Source: Chitinophaga costaii
GTDB lineage: Bacteria; Bacteroidota; Bacteroidia; Chitinophagales; Chitinophagaceae
Direction: 5' to 3'
Length of the DNA: 64,000 nt
NCBI RefSeq assembly: GCF_900094705.1
Contig: NZ_FMAR01000004.1
Span: forward strand, 186,001-250,000
In this document: positions 9,156 through 19,011 of the stretch, in pieces
How positions within the stretch are numbered: the first letter of the stretch is position 1
Layout: the number at the start of each line of letters is the position of its first letter
The notes under the pieces: generated by a model
The model's database searches: none
Told to the model about the DNA's origin: nothing
What the model saw: only the letters and a program-made list of their open reading frames with translations
Translations under genes and position numbers: made by a program

Positions 9156-10121
9156 CTACTTCACCTTTACATTTTTCCCCCGGTTATCCCTGGCCATCCG
9201 TGAGTACACGCCCAGGTTGCGGTCAAATAAAAACTGGAACAACAATACTGTGTAAGAACGATGACTGCCCAGTGATGTATAATGTTCTCCGCCCATTTTT
9301 TTCAGCTCGGGTAATTTATTCCAGGGTATAGAAGGGAAGTCGTGATGTTCATTATGATAGCCCACATTCAGGTTCACGGTATTTAATACGCCATAGTAAC
9401 TCTTGGTTTCCTGGTCGCCATGGGTGAGGAAATGCTCTTGTATCCAGCGTGCGCCCAGCGGGTGCAGCCCTACGGAAAAGAAAAAGCTGGTGATCAGATA
9501 TACCAGGGCCTTGGCACCGAAAAAGTAAATGAAAACAGCCATGAAGGCTACTTGCACCACCATGTTAATAACCGTCCATTTGTCCATCAGGGATATTTCC
9601 TTCAGGCGTACGGGGCGCAGCATCTGGAAGATGGGGTAGAAGAGCAGCCAGATGGCTTTGCCCAGCACCGAATTGTTGATAAGCCTAGCTTCCCAGCGAT
9701 AGGGCATATCAGCGTCCATCGCCTCCACGCCCTGGTAGGAGTGGTGTTTAAGGTGGTATTTCTGGAAGGAAATGGCACTTGGAAACACGAGCGGCAGGTT
9801 AGCAATAATCGCCGCAATACTATTGGCCATTCGGTTTTTAAAGACCAGGTTATGCGCGCATTCGTGAATACATACAAATAGCGTATGGCAGGCAAAGGCC
9901 CCGGCCACATAGGCCAGCAGGAAAACCAGCCACCAGGGGCCGTCTTTAACGAGATAGCTGATGCCTATTTGGAAAGCCACGCAAAACAAGATGATGGCAA
10001 AAGTATAAGGGTTTTTGCCGATCAGGGTGCGGATGCCCGGGTGCTCTTGAATGATTGTTTTAGTGCGGCCCTTGTGGGGTTCCGCGTCCATGCTCCACTG
10101 GAAACTTGTTTGTTTATGCAT
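9156..10121 (-). CDS. Fatty-acid desaturase resembling sphingolipid delta-4 desaturase
   Basis: An integral membrane di-iron desaturase of about 321 residues. Three His boxes are intact: HECAH (about 86-90), HLKHH (about 123-127) and HNEHH (about 256-260). The N-terminal FQWSMDAEPHKGR segment, the spacing of boxes, YYGVLNTVNLNVGYHNEHHD and the C-terminal YSRM closely match animal DEGS1-type dihydroceramide desaturases from memory. The predicted reaction is double-bond introduction into a sphingoid or ceramide chain; bacteria of this phylum make sphingolipids. The start at 10121 avoids overlap with the M13 gene that ends at 10142. The substrate is inferred. A general acyl-lipid desaturase is the alternative. 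Confidence 0.88.
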   Translation of the reverse strand: MHKQTSFQWSMDAEPHKGRTKTIIQEHPGIRTLIGKNPYTFAIILFCVAFQIGISYLVKDGPWWLVFLLAYVAGAFACHTLFVCIHECAHNLVFKNRMANSIAAIIANLPLVFPSAISFQKYHLKHHSYQGVEAMDADMPYRWEARLINNSVLGKAIWLLFYPIFQMLRPVRLKEISLMDKWTVINMVVQVAFMAVFIYFFGAKALVYLITSFFFSVGLHPLGARWIQEHFLTHGDQETKSYYGVLNTVNLNVGYHNEHHDFPSIPWNKLPELKKMGGEHYTSLGSHRSYTVLLFQFLFDRNLGVYSRMARDNRGKNVKVK

Positions 10122-10141
10122 ACAGGTGTAGGTTTTTTTTA

Positions 10142-12184
10142 TTACCATATGTGTACCCGCAGGCTATCTGGTAAATACATTTTATCGGTGGGTTGTACAT
10201 TGAAAATTTTGTAGAACGCGTCTACACTTTGGAAAGGTCCGTTCACCCGGAATTTGGCGGGAGCGTGCGCGTCCGTTAAGGCCTGGTTGCGGAGTGATTC
10301 ATTCGTATTATGCTGTAGCCATCCCAGGCCATAGCCAAGGAAATAGCGTTGTGCGGGAGAGAGTCCTCCTATGCTGTCGTTGTGTTTGAACTGTGTTGTT
10401 TGTTGAAAAGCGTCCCATCCCAACAGAATGCCGCCCAGGTCGGCAATGTTTTCGCCCAGGGTGGCCTTTCCATTAATCTTAAACGTATCTATTACCAGGA
10501 AATTGTTGAATTGTTTTACCATTACTTCGGCGCGGGTGTTAAATTTCTCTTCATCGGCTTTGTTCCACCAGTTTTTGAGGTTGCCCTTTTCGTCGAACTG
10601 GCGGCCCTGATCGTCGAAGCCGTGGGTTATCTCGTGGCCAATGGTGGATGCGCCGGCATAGCCGTATACCAGGGCGTCGTCCAGTTGCTCATCGCGGTAG
10701 CCGGGTACGGTAAAGATGCCTGCCGGCAGAACGATCTCGTTATTGGATGGGTTGTAGTAGGCGTTATAGGTTTGGGGCGTCATGTCCCATTCGTCGCGGT
10801 TTACGGGTTTGCCCAGTTTATTAAAGTTATACCGTATCCAGAAGGCATTGCCATTGATCAGGTTTTGCACATAACTATCCGGAGTGATGTCCAGGGAGGA
10901 GAAATCTTTCCATTTATCGGGATACCCTACTTTTTTCTTAATGGCGAACAATTTTACCAGCGCCTTTTGCTTGGTGCTGTCGCTCATCCAGGTGAGTTGC
11001 TGGATGCGGATCTTGTAGGCGTTGCGAATGGCTTCTACCAGGTCTTCGTAGCGTTTTTTGGCGGTGGCGTTGAAGTATTCTTTTACGAACAACTGGCCCA
11101 GTAATTCGCCCATTACGTCTTCTTCATGGAGCAGCGTCCGTTTCCAGCGTGGCTTGCGTTCGGTGGCGCCGGTGAGCAGCTTTTTAAACTGGAAGGATGC
11201 TACGCCGTATGCATTGGGCAGGGCATCGCTAAACTGATCGATGAGGCGGAAGCGCAATAGGGCTTTCCAGGTATCGATGGGAGTAGATTTTATCAGGTTG
11301 CTCAACGCGGTGTAATATTCCGGCTGGCCTATGATAATGGAATCCAGTTTTTCGGCATGCAATGCCTGTAAGTATTGGGGCATGTCTAGGTTAGGCGCCA
11401 GTTTATACAGTGCGGTGGTAGCCATTTTATGGTAATTCTTATAGGGGTCACGCAGGTCTTCCCGTTTGCGGTGTACTTTGGCAAGGCTGGTTTCCAGTTG
11501 CAGGATGCGCGCCGCCTGGATGGCGGCGGTGTCGGCAGGTACACCACTCATGGTGAGGAAGTGAGTGATTAGCTGTTGGTAGCTGGCAATAATCTTTAAA
11601 GAGGTGTTGTCTTTTTTCAGGTAGTACTCGCGTTCCGGCAGGTATAGGCCCGATTGCCAGTAATACAAAGCATTCACCTCACTGTTTTTTTCGTCCTGCA
11701 TAACAAACAGGCTTAGCATGGGACTTACGCCTATTTTATGCAGGTAGGCCATGGTGGCCATCAGTGTATGCGTATCGGTGATGGCCTCTATTTTTTCGAA
11801 ATAAGGTTGCAGGGGTGTCAGGCCTTTGGCTTCTATATTGGCGCTATCCATGGCGGCATGCCAGAAGTCGCCGATTTTCTGCTGGGGGGTGCCTTTGGCA
11901 GCTTTGGCCGAATCGGCCTGGAGGTTGATGACTTTGAGGCGTTTCAGGTTTTCATTGATCACCAGATTACCGATACCCCAGCTACTTTCCTCGCCGGGAA
12001 TAGGGTTTTTGCTGATCCAGCCACCGTTGGCGTATTGGAAGAAATCTGCGGAGGGACGGGTGGTGTTATCCAGGTCTGCGGAAAGGATGTCCTTCGGTTT
12101 TTCCTGGACGGTAGGTTTGGTCTGACAGGCGGCCAGCAGGGTGGCGCCGGCCAGCAGGGTAAAAAAGTTCCGGGAGCAATGCAT
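10142..12184 (-). CDS. M13 family zinc metallopeptidase (PepO/neprilysin-like), lipoprotein
   Basis: A 680-residue periplasmic or outer-membrane lipoprotein peptidase. A signal peptide with lipobox LLAAC puts the lipidated Cys at about residue 20. The zinc site HEITH is at about 517-521 and the downstream ENIADLGG at about 578-585 supplies the third ligand Glu. NAYYNPSNNEIVLPAG, the M13 hallmark before the zinc site, is present. Length is typical of the family. Such enzymes cleave oligopeptides. The desaturase gene follows 20 bp downstream on the same strand, so the two may share a transcript. Family is secure; substrate is unknown. Confidence 0.95.
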   Translation of the reverse strand: MHCSRNFFTLLAGATLLAACQTKPTVQEKPKDILSADLDNTTRPSADFFQYANGGWISKNPIPGEESSWGIGNLVINENLKRLKVINLQADSAKAAKGTPQQKIGDFWHAAMDSANIEAKGLTPLQPYFEKIEAITDTHTLMATMAYLHKIGVSPMLSLFVMQDEKNSEVNALYYWQSGLYLPEREYYLKKDNTSLKIIASYQQLITHFLTMSGVPADTAAIQAARILQLETSLAKVHRKREDLRDPYKNYHKMATTALYKLAPNLDMPQYLQALHAEKLDSIIIGQPEYYTALSNLIKSTPIDTWKALLRFRLIDQFSDALPNAYGVASFQFKKLLTGATERKPRWKRTLLHEEDVMGELLGQLFVKEYFNATAKKRYEDLVEAIRNAYKIRIQQLTWMSDSTKQKALVKLFAIKKKVGYPDKWKDFSSLDITPDSYVQNLINGNAFWIRYNFNKLGKPVNRDEWDMTPQTYNAYYNPSNNEIVLPAGIFTVPGYRDEQLDDALVYGYAGASTIGHEITHGFDDQGRQFDEKGNLKNWWNKADEEKFNTRAEVMVKQFNNFLVIDTFKINGKATLGENIADLGGILLGWDAFQQTTQFKHNDSIGGLSPAQRYFLGYGLGWLQHNTNESLRNQALTDAHAPAKFRVNGPFQSVDAFYKIFNVQPTDKMYLPDSLRVHIW

Positions 12185-12399
12185 GAAACGAAGCGTTTTG
12201 CTAAAAGTAACAAAGATAATTTAGTCTGGCCAGGTGAAATTGGAAAGTAGGTGTGGCTGGCAGCAGCGTTTTAGGGAATTGATAGTATTTTGGCTCTTTG
12301 CAATACTATCATTTCAAGGCTTAAAATTCACTGGTAAATCCGGATGAAGATGTGTAACATTGGCCCAGGAAACCTTCCAAAATTTTATATATATACTGC

Positions 12400-13809
12400 A
12401 TGAATATCAACCATCACTTTCGCCAGGGCCTGTTGGCCTTGGGTCTCTTAGCCGCCACCAGCGCGGTGGCCCAGCAGGTAGCTCCTGCCTCTCCGGCACT
12501 TCCCCAATTGCAGCAGCAGTTCGAGGATATGCGTTTCGGTATGTTCATTCACTTCAACATTCCAACCTTCTTCAACCAGGACTGGCCCGATCCCGATGCC
12601 TCGCCAGCCATCTTTAATCCGAAAAAGCTGGACTGCAACCAGTGGGCCAAAGCCGCCAAGTCGGCGAATATGGCCTATGCCTGTCTTACCACCAAACATC
12701 ATAGTGGCTTTTGTATCTGGGATACTAAAACCACAGATTACAACGTGATGCACAGCCCCCTGAAGCGCGATGTAGTGCGGGAATATGTAAACGCCTTCCG
12801 CGCACAGGGCATTAAACCCTGCCTGTATTTTTCTATACTGGACACCCATCATAAGATCAGGCCTGGCTTTATTACCCGGGAAGATGTGGAAATGATCAAG
12901 GCCCAGCTTACCGAGTTGCTGACCAATTACGGAGAAATTCCCGCCCTCATCATAGATGGCTGGGATGCGCCATGGTCCAGGATATCGTACGATGCGGTGC
13001 CTTTCGAGGAAATTTACCGGCTGATCAAAACCTTGCAGCCCAGCTGCCTGGTGATGGACCTTAATTCTGCCAAATACCCGGCGGAAGCGCTGATGTATAC
13101 CGATATCAAGTCTTATGAACTAGGTGCCGGCCAGCGCATTTCCAAGGAAAGTAACCAGCTACCCGCGCTCACCTGCCTGCCGCTGAACGATGCCTGGTTC
13201 TGGAAAACCACCTTCCCCACCAAGCCGGTGAAAGACCCGAATATGCTGGTGAACGACCTGCTGAAACCCCTTAATAATGCTTACTGCACCTTCATCCTGA
13301 ACGCCGCGCCTAATCGTGATGGACTGATTGATGATAATGCCCTGGCAGCGCTGAGTGCCATTGGTAAAAGCTGGAAAAATGAAGGACCTATTGCGGAATT
13401 ACCCCCTCACGATGCTCCCATTATTTCCCATAACATAGCCAAACACCAGCCTACCAATGCCAGCTACAGCTACGATTATAACATCATGGACTTCGCTACT
13501 GACGATGATTTTAATTCTGCCTGGCAGTCTAACAGTATCGTGCAGCATCCCTGGTTTGAAGTAGTATTCGATAAAGACGAAGCGTTTAACACCATTGCCA
13601 TTACTGAAACCAGCCATCACATTCAGCAGTACCGGATAGAATATTTTGAGAACGGCGCCTGGAAACCACTGCTCACCGGCAATAATACCAGCCGCGTGAA
13701 AATTCACCGCTTCGACCGCGTGTATGGCGGCAAAGTGCGCATCCTCATCGATAAGTTTGATGAGGCACCGGGCATCGATGAATTTGGCGTATATAACGAA
13801 CGCAGATAA
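12400..13809 (+). CDS. GH29 alpha-L-fucosidase with C-terminal F5/8-type carbohydrate-binding region
   Basis: A 469-residue secreted enzyme (signal peptide MNINHHFRQGLLALGLLAAT, cut near Ala-Gln-Gln). GH29 hallmarks are FGMFIHFN (about 46-53), TTKHHSGFCIW (about 97-107), SPLKRDVV and LIIDGWDAPW (about 183-192), which contains the presumed nucleophile Asp186. The last 110 residues look like a discoidin (F5/8C) beta-sandwich that binds glycans. It releases alpha-linked L-fucose from glycoconjugates in the periplasm or at the surface. It is monocistronic, facing the lectin gene tail-to-tail at a distance of 28 bp. It is rather short for the family but complete. Confidence 0.93.
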   Translation: MNINHHFRQGLLALGLLAATSAVAQQVAPASPALPQLQQQFEDMRFGMFIHFNIPTFFNQDWPDPDASPAIFNPKKLDCNQWAKAAKSANMAYACLTTKHHSGFCIWDTKTTDYNVMHSPLKRDVVREYVNAFRAQGIKPCLYFSILDTHHKIRPGFITREDVEMIKAQLTELLTNYGEIPALIIDGWDAPWSRISYDAVPFEEIYRLIKTLQPSCLVMDLNSAKYPAEALMYTDIKSYELGAGQRISKESNQLPALTCLPLNDAWFWKTTFPTKPVKDPNMLVNDLLKPLNNAYCTFILNAAPNRDGLIDDNALAALSAIGKSWKNEGPIAELPPHDAPIISHNIAKHQPTNASYSYDYNIMDFATDDDFNSAWQSNSIVQHPWFEVVFDKDEAFNTIAITETSHHIQQYRIEYFENGAWKPLLTGNNTSRVKIHRFDRVYGGKVRILIDKFDEAPGIDEFGVYNERR

Positions 13810-13837
13810 CGGCAAGGCATATACGAGCATAAGCACG

Positions 13838-15781
13838 CTAACGTACCAACGTAACGGTACCCTGGCGGCTAAAACGCCTGCCGGTATAGTCCACACCTTG
13901 TATCATCCATACATAAGTGGCTATATCGGCAGGTTTTCCTTTTATGGTACCATCCCAGGGTACCGTGAGGTCGCTGGTAAAGAACACCAGTTCCCCCCAG
14001 CGGTTCCATATGCGGAAGAAATCGATTTTAGGAATGCCTGCGGCAATGGCTTTAAAATAATCGTTCTTTCCATCTCCGTTGGGCGAAAATGCGTTGGGTA
14101 CATAAAATTCAGGCCCTTTATACACTTTGATGTTTATGAAGTCTTCATCCTGGCATCCTTCGGGCGAACTTACCGTGAGTTGGTAGGTCTGGTCTGCATT
14201 CAGTATGGCTACCGGGCTGGCGCTGTTAGGATCGTTCAGTCCTGTGGCGGGCGACCAGGTATATTGTGCCGTGGCAATGTTAGTGGCATGGGAGAACAAT
14301 TGTAAAGGCTGGCCAATGGCTACGATGGTGTCTTTACCGGCATCGGCCTTAACTGCCAGTACGGTGATGGGAATGGCAGACGACAGGGCTTCGCAACCTT
14401 CATCGCTGGTGGCGTGCAGCACCACATTATAATCGCCCGCCTGGGAGTAGGTATAACGGGTGTTTTGCCCATCGCTGGTGCTGCCATTGTTCATATCCCA
14501 GGTCCAGGTACGGATACTAATAGCGGGGGTCAAATTTTCTCCTTTGAAGATGGAGGCATCGCCCAGGCAAACATTGCTGGAGGTGCCGCCTACCGACGGG
14601 GAGGGTGCTATGCGCAGTACTTTGGAGATGGTATTGTTGCAGCCCTCTTTCGTGGTGGCGGTCAGTGTTACGGGATAGTTGCCGGTGGTGGTGAAGGGTA
14701 TTGTTACGCTGCTGCCGGAGTAGGTGTTCCCATTGCCAAAGTCCCATTGCCAATTATTGAGCGTGCCTACGGCCACCGTGGATGCATCGCTGAGTTGTAG
14801 GGGAGTGGCATCCAGGCAAAGGGTGTCTGGCGTAAAATTGGCCTTTGGGTAAGATCCAATGGTGACGCTGGTTGTAAGGGTGTCGCTGATGCAACCACTA
14901 TTGTCCTGTATCACAAATTTAACGGAATAAATGCCGGCACCGGGGTATAGGTGAGCTGGCGGTTGAGCGCCATTGTAGATGGTACCATCGCCCAGGTCCC
15001 AATACCAACGTGTTATTTCGCCGAAAGAACTGGAGCTGTTTTCAAAGGTCACCGGGGTGCCGTCGCAGAGGATTTGGGAAGCGTCAAAATCAAAAGCAGG
15101 CCGCAGGGCTGCGCAAAATTGCTGTACGTTGGTACGACCGCCCGTAGAGCCGGCAAATCCCCAGAATACGGAAGGAGCGTCATTAAAAATATCGTGCACC
15201 AGGTCTTTCTGGATAGACAGGCGAACCTGGTTATCAACACTTATTTCCAGCGTGTGTGTAGTGGCATCCCAGTGAATGCGCAACAGGTGCCACTGGCAGT
15301 CTTTTATATTATTCACCCCATCCAGCACCTGCACCGGGCCGGCCAGGTTGCCCGTACCCTGGTGATTGGTAAGCCCGTTCATCTGTATGGCCAGGTGATC
15401 ATAAGCAGGATCGTTTTCGGAGGTATTCTGGTAGGTGTCTATCAATACGCCAAGCGAGGGGCTAATGCCTTCAAATCCAATACCCTGGCCATTGGCTCCC
15501 AAGTTAGTGCCTTCCGTTTGCAAAATAAAGGCAATGCCATCGGCCCCATTGGTATCGCAGCCCAGGTTCACATCAAATACGTAATTAAAAGACTGGCTTA
15601 GGTCTATTTTATTTTTATTCCAGACGGTGCCGCTGGCAAAAGTAGTAGCTGGTGTAAGCTGATAACAGTTGCAGGAACGCTGCGTAGCGTTCCCATTAAG
15701 GATGTAAGGCTGCTGTGTTTGTCCATGTGCCCATAAAAAGACACATAACACATGGAAGAGCAGGCATAGTGTTCTTTTCAT
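13838..15781 (-). CDS. Surface protein: L-type lectin domain, PKD repeats, T9SS type-B sorting domain
   Basis: A 647-residue exported protein. After the signal peptide, residues from about 25 to 230 form a legume/L-type lectin domain (FNYVFDVNLGCDTNGADGIA, GIGFEGISPSLGVLIDTYQN). Several PKD-type units follow, with motifs such as YWDLGDGT, WDFGNG and WTWDMNNGS. The C-terminus (YVPNAFSPNGDGKNDYF, NRWGELVF) is the CHU_C/type-B sorting domain that routes cargo through the type IX secretion system to the cell surface. It is probably an adhesin or glycan-binding protein. It stands alone on the minus strand, convergent with the fucosidase gene. Confidence 0.9.
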   Translation of the reverse strand: MKRTLCLLFHVLCVFLWAHGQTQQPYILNGNATQRSCNCYQLTPATTFASGTVWNKNKIDLSQSFNYVFDVNLGCDTNGADGIAFILQTEGTNLGANGQGIGFEGISPSLGVLIDTYQNTSENDPAYDHLAIQMNGLTNHQGTGNLAGPVQVLDGVNNIKDCQWHLLRIHWDATTHTLEISVDNQVRLSIQKDLVHDIFNDAPSVFWGFAGSTGGRTNVQQFCAALRPAFDFDASQILCDGTPVTFENSSSSFGEITRWYWDLGDGTIYNGAQPPAHLYPGAGIYSVKFVIQDNSGCISDTLTTSVTIGSYPKANFTPDTLCLDATPLQLSDASTVAVGTLNNWQWDFGNGNTYSGSSVTIPFTTTGNYPVTLTATTKEGCNNTISKVLRIAPSPSVGGTSSNVCLGDASIFKGENLTPAISIRTWTWDMNNGSTSDGQNTRYTYSQAGDYNVVLHATSDEGCEALSSAIPITVLAVKADAGKDTIVAIGQPLQLFSHATNIATAQYTWSPATGLNDPNSASPVAILNADQTYQLTVSSPEGCQDEDFINIKVYKGPEFYVPNAFSPNGDGKNDYFKAIAAGIPKIDFFRIWNRWGELVFFTSDLTVPWDGTIKGKPADIATYVWMIQGVDYTGRRFSRQGTVTLVR

Positions 15782-15969
15782 GTAGGTATTTACTCAACAT
15801 GGCCTCGATGGCCGTAAAACGGGCATTTATAAATATACAGGAAGGTAAATAAACGTGGGATATGTTGTATATAAATTTTTTATTTTCCGGGGTGATGTCA
15901 AAGTAATAAATGATTATGCATATCAACTTTAAGTTAACTGTGGGACGTTTGTTAAAGTAGGTTGTTTAC

Positions 15970-16551
15970 TCAGATCAATTGATGCAATACAGCGTATTGC
16001 AGTAATATAATAGTTTTAGCATCTTTAATGCGCCCGTCTTTCATCATTTCCAGGGCCAGGGAAGCCTCCATTTCCAGTACTTCAATATCTTCCTGCTCCT
16101 GTTCAAGACCGCCCCCATTGTGTGCTTTCATCGTATGATCGTAAGCGGCTACAAAAAAATGCAGTATTTCTGTGACGCTTCCTGGCGACATATATGCTTC
16201 GAAAATTTTGTGGGGATTGGCAATCTTATAACCGGTTTCTTCTTCCGTTTCGCGCAGGATGCATGCGGCGGGATCGTCTTTGTCCAGCAGGCCTGCGCAG
16301 GCTTCTATCAGCATGCCGGTTTCATTGCCATTGATAAAAGTGGGTAGGCGGAATTGCCGGGTGAGTATTACTGTTTTGCGGGCTGTATTGTAGAGCAGGA
16401 TTACTGCCCCATTGCCCCGGTCGTAGGCTTCGCGGTGCTGGATTTGCCAGATGCCATTTGTTTTTTGGTATTCGTAAGTAATTTTTTTGAGTGTGAACCA
16501 GTTGTTAGAAAGGATTTCTGTGCCGGTGATTTTTACTTTTTCGTTATGCAT
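15970..16551 (-). CDS. nudK: Nudix hydrolase, NudK-like (GDP-mannose pyrophosphatase type)
   Basis: A 193-residue cytoplasmic Nudix enzyme. The Nudix box reads GLLDKDD then RETEEETGY (about residues 86-107), carrying the metal-binding Glu cluster with the same one-residue-short spacing as NudK. RGNGAVILLY, RQFRLPTF and SPGSVTE are also NudK-like. The expected reaction is hydrolysis of GDP-mannose or related nucleotide sugars to GMP and sugar phosphate. It is transcribed alone. The Nudix family is certain; the NudK subgroup is probable, and an ADP-sugar pyrophosphatase is the alternative. Confidence 0.87.
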   Translation of the reverse strand: MHNEKVKITGTEILSNNWFTLKKITYEYQKTNGIWQIQHREAYDRGNGAVILLYNTARKTVILTRQFRLPTFINGNETGMLIEACAGLLDKDDPAACILRETEEETGYKIANPHKIFEAYMSPGSVTEILHFFVAAYDHTMKAHNGGGLEQEQEDIEVLEMEASLALEMMKDGRIKDAKTIILLQYAVLHQLI

Positions 16552-16668
16552 GAAGAGGAATTTATGGGGGTGAGTAGGTTACCTTTAAAATTAAGCAAAA
16601 TTACGGGGTGTGTTATGAATAAAAGCCCTGCCGTGTATCATGAAGTGGGCAGGGCTTCCGGTAGGTTG

Positions 16669-16893
16669 TTATTGTTTTTTGGGCGGCAATTGGAACGCGA
16701 TGGCATCGTGTTCAAAGTGTCCTTTATGGGCGCCGTCGCAGAAGGGTTTGTTTTGCGACATCCCGCAGCGGCATAGCGATATTACGTTGCGGCCATTGAG
16801 GTCGTAAGCCTGACCATTCCGGTCTACGATCTCAAAATCGCCTTCTATTTTCAGGGAGCCATTGTTATTCACCGTAATCTTTGTACTTGCCAT
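16669..16893 (-). CDS. CDGSH iron-sulfur domain protein
   Basis: A compact 74-residue protein with the CDGSH signature CRCGMSQNKPFCDGAH: Cys41, Cys43, Cys52 and His56 ligate a [2Fe-2S] cluster. The Met at 16893 (MASTKITV) is preferred over an upstream Met at 16914 because the sequence starts there with the typical beta-strand. It has no transmembrane anchor, so it is a soluble cytoplasmic electron or cluster-transfer protein. It lies between the NudK-like gene and the divergent sigma gene and is probably monocistronic. Confidence 0.9.
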   Translation of the reverse strand: MASTKITVNNNGSLKIEGDFEIVDRNGQAYDLNGRNVISLCRCGMSQNKPFCDGAHKGHFEHDAIAFQLPPKKQ

Positions 16894-17010
16894 TACTTTT
16901 TTTTGTTTGCGCAAAGGTAGCGCAAATAAATGGCGGCCTGGGGATGGTATTTTTAATATTGGCTAAAAAAATATCAGTTTTAACAGCGGTACTTTTCTAT
17001 TTTCGGGATA

Positions 17011-17589
17011 ATGTGCACTGACATTGAACTGCAATATCACCTAAAGCAAATCGCGGAGGCAAGCAGCCAGCAATCCTTCCGCCGGTTGTTCGTGCATTTT
17101 TATCCTCCGCTTAAACAATTTGCCTTCGCCATTGTGAAATCGCAGCAGTCTGCCGAGGAGATTGCATCAGACGTGCTGATGAATATCTGGCAGCAGCGGG
17201 AGAAGCTGCATACGATCGTGAACCTGAAAGTATATCTCTATGTAAGCACGCGCAATATAGCCTTGAATTATCTTAAAAAACAGCAGCGTCAGGCCACTTT
17301 AGACCTGGATGATATGACGGTGAGCGCGCTTGTTACTGTGCATAATCCAGAAGAAATTTTCATCAGTACAGAACTACTGCATAAGTGTAACCAGGCCATA
17401 CAGCAGCTGCCCCCGCGCTGTAGGCTGATATTTAAACTGATCCGGGAGGATGGGCTTAAATACAAGGAGGTGGCCCACATTCTCGACATTTCACACAGTA
17501 CGGTAGCCGCGCAAATGGCCATTGCCTGCAAAAAGATCGGAGCCGCCATTCACCTTAACCTGGGCACTTATCTGCTGCGGGAAGTGTGA
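17011..17589 (+). CDS. ECF-type RNA polymerase sigma factor
   Basis: A 192-residue sigma-70 family factor with region 2 (about 25-90, including AEEIASDVLMNIWQQRE) and region 4 helix-turn-helix (about 130-180, RLIFKLIREDGLKYKEVAHI). It is followed 141 bp later by a FecR-type anti-sigma gene and then a SusC with an STN domain. In Bacteroidota this order forms a trans-envelope signalling chain: ligand uptake by SusC is sensed by FecR, which releases the sigma factor to activate the locus. It is the presumed activator of the polysaccharide locus at 19-29 kb. Confidence 0.93.
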   Translation: MCTDIELQYHLKQIAEASSQQSFRRLFVHFYPPLKQFAFAIVKSQQSAEEIASDVLMNIWQQREKLHTIVNLKVYLYVSTRNIALNYLKKQQRQATLDLDDMTVSALVTVHNPEEIFISTELLHKCNQAIQQLPPRCRLIFKLIREDGLKYKEVAHILDISHSTVAAQMAIACKKIGAAIHLNLGTYLLREV

Positions 17590-17730
17590 GACCTATAGTT
17601 TATTACCCCTTTCATTTCCTACCTATTTATTATTCCCGCATTTTGTGGAGGCGTTACAACTACAGATGCCTTTCTTGATTTTTTTTCCTAAGCTTTAGTT
17701 ATTTTTTACAAACTGGTTGTCCTTTAGGTA

Positions 17731-18786
17731 ATGGATAAAGACAGGACCTGGTACCTCATGGGTAAAAAAGTAGCGGGAGAAGCTACTGCAGCCGAAATGG
17801 CTGAATTGGAACGGTTGCTCCGGGAAACTCCGGAAGCGCGTTACACCATGGAGGTGCTGGCTTCGGTGTGGAAACTCAGTGAAAAGCCGGAAGACCAGGC
17901 CATGGCGGAGATGGCCTTTCGTCATCAGTGGGCGCGGCTGGAAAGTAAAACCGCCCAGCAGGTACATACGCCCACGTTGGAGCTTTACAGATGGAAACGC
18001 GCGGTGGTGGCGGTGGCTGCTATGTTTGTATGTTTTACTGCCTTGTGGTTCCTGCTGCAACGATCTTTCAAATCATTGCCCCTGGCTCATCGAGAGCTGG
18101 TAACGCACAAAGGCTCCCGCAGTAAATTATTATTACCCGATGGCAGTTCCGTATGGCTCAATGCGGGAAGTAAACTTACCTATGCCGCAGATGGAGATGC
18201 TGCACATGTAAGGGAGGTAACTCTTGCAGGCGAAGGATATTTTGAAGTAGCGCCCATGCCCGGCAAACCCTTTATCATACATACTTCAGATATACAAGTA
18301 AATGTATTGGGAACGGTGGTAAACGTACGCGCTTATCCCGAGGACGAGCTATTAGAAACTACGCTGATTTCTGGTAGTGTGGCCGTGGAGTGGAACGATC
18401 TTAGTAAATCGGCGATATACCTGCGGCCCAACCAGAAAATGATAGTGCGCAAAGTGCCGCATAAATCCCTGATGGGTATAGATGCTATTTCGCCTACCTG
18501 TCAGATAACTGTAGTGAGGCCAATTGCCCTACATCACAAAACATTGAACCCGGAAATATCGTGGGTGAATAATACGCTGGTATTTCAGGACGAAAGTTTC
18601 TTAGCGGCAGTCGTAAAAATGGAGCGCTGGTATAACTGCCGTATTACATTGGCAGATAAAAAACTAGCCAGTTTTCATTTCACCGGCACCTTTGAAGACG
18701 AGTCGCTGGAGCAGGCTTTAATGGCCATGCAGTGTATTCACCCTTTTCATTTTAAAATTATGGATAGTACTGTTTCTATATACTGA
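17731..18786 (+). CDS. FecR-type anti-sigma factor
   Basis: A 351-residue inner-membrane regulator. The cytoplasmic N-terminus (about 1-88) would bind sigma. One transmembrane helix at about 91-109 (VVAVAAMFVCFTALWFLL) follows. The periplasmic FecR domain starts with LLLPDGSSVWLNAGSKL and includes LAGEGYFEV and TVVNVRAYPEDE. The C-terminal region (FTGTFEDESLEQAL) is the DUF4974 segment that contacts the STN domain of the receptor. It lies between its sigma factor and SusC, the standard arrangement. Confidence 0.94.
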   Translation: MDKDRTWYLMGKKVAGEATAAEMAELERLLRETPEARYTMEVLASVWKLSEKPEDQAMAEMAFRHQWARLESKTAQQVHTPTLELYRWKRAVVAVAAMFVCFTALWFLLQRSFKSLPLAHRELVTHKGSRSKLLLPDGSSVWLNAGSKLTYAADGDAAHVREVTLAGEGYFEVAPMPGKPFIIHTSDIQVNVLGTVVNVRAYPEDELLETTLISGSVAVEWNDLSKSAIYLRPNQKMIVRKVPHKSLMGIDAISPTCQITVVRPIALHHKTLNPEISWVNNTLVFQDESFLAAVVKMERWYNCRITLADKKLASFHFTGTFEDESLEQALMAMQCIHPFHFKIMDSTVSIY

Positions 18787-18955
18787 CCTGAATAAACCAC
18801 TACCACAATAACAAAACATCAGGGCAGCCATTAAACATCGATAACAACCAAAATCAGTCGATCTAAAACATTGTTAATGCTGAATTCAACCTGACGACTT
18901 ACCTGTAAAAAAAACGGGAAATGTTGCTGCATTCCCCGCTGAATCGTTGTAAACA

Positions 18956-18980
18956 ACAGGCAGGGGCTTAAGCCTGCCTT
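18956..18980. other. Short hairpin between the fecR and susC genes
   Basis: AGGCAGG and CCTGCCT form a 7-bp stem with an 8-base loop, about 35 bp before the SusC start. There is no T-run. It might tune read-through or mRNA stability in the susC leader. Evidence is weak. Confidence 0.3.
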
Positions 18981-19011
18981 GATGATTATTCACTCCATTC
19001 ATGGCTAATTT

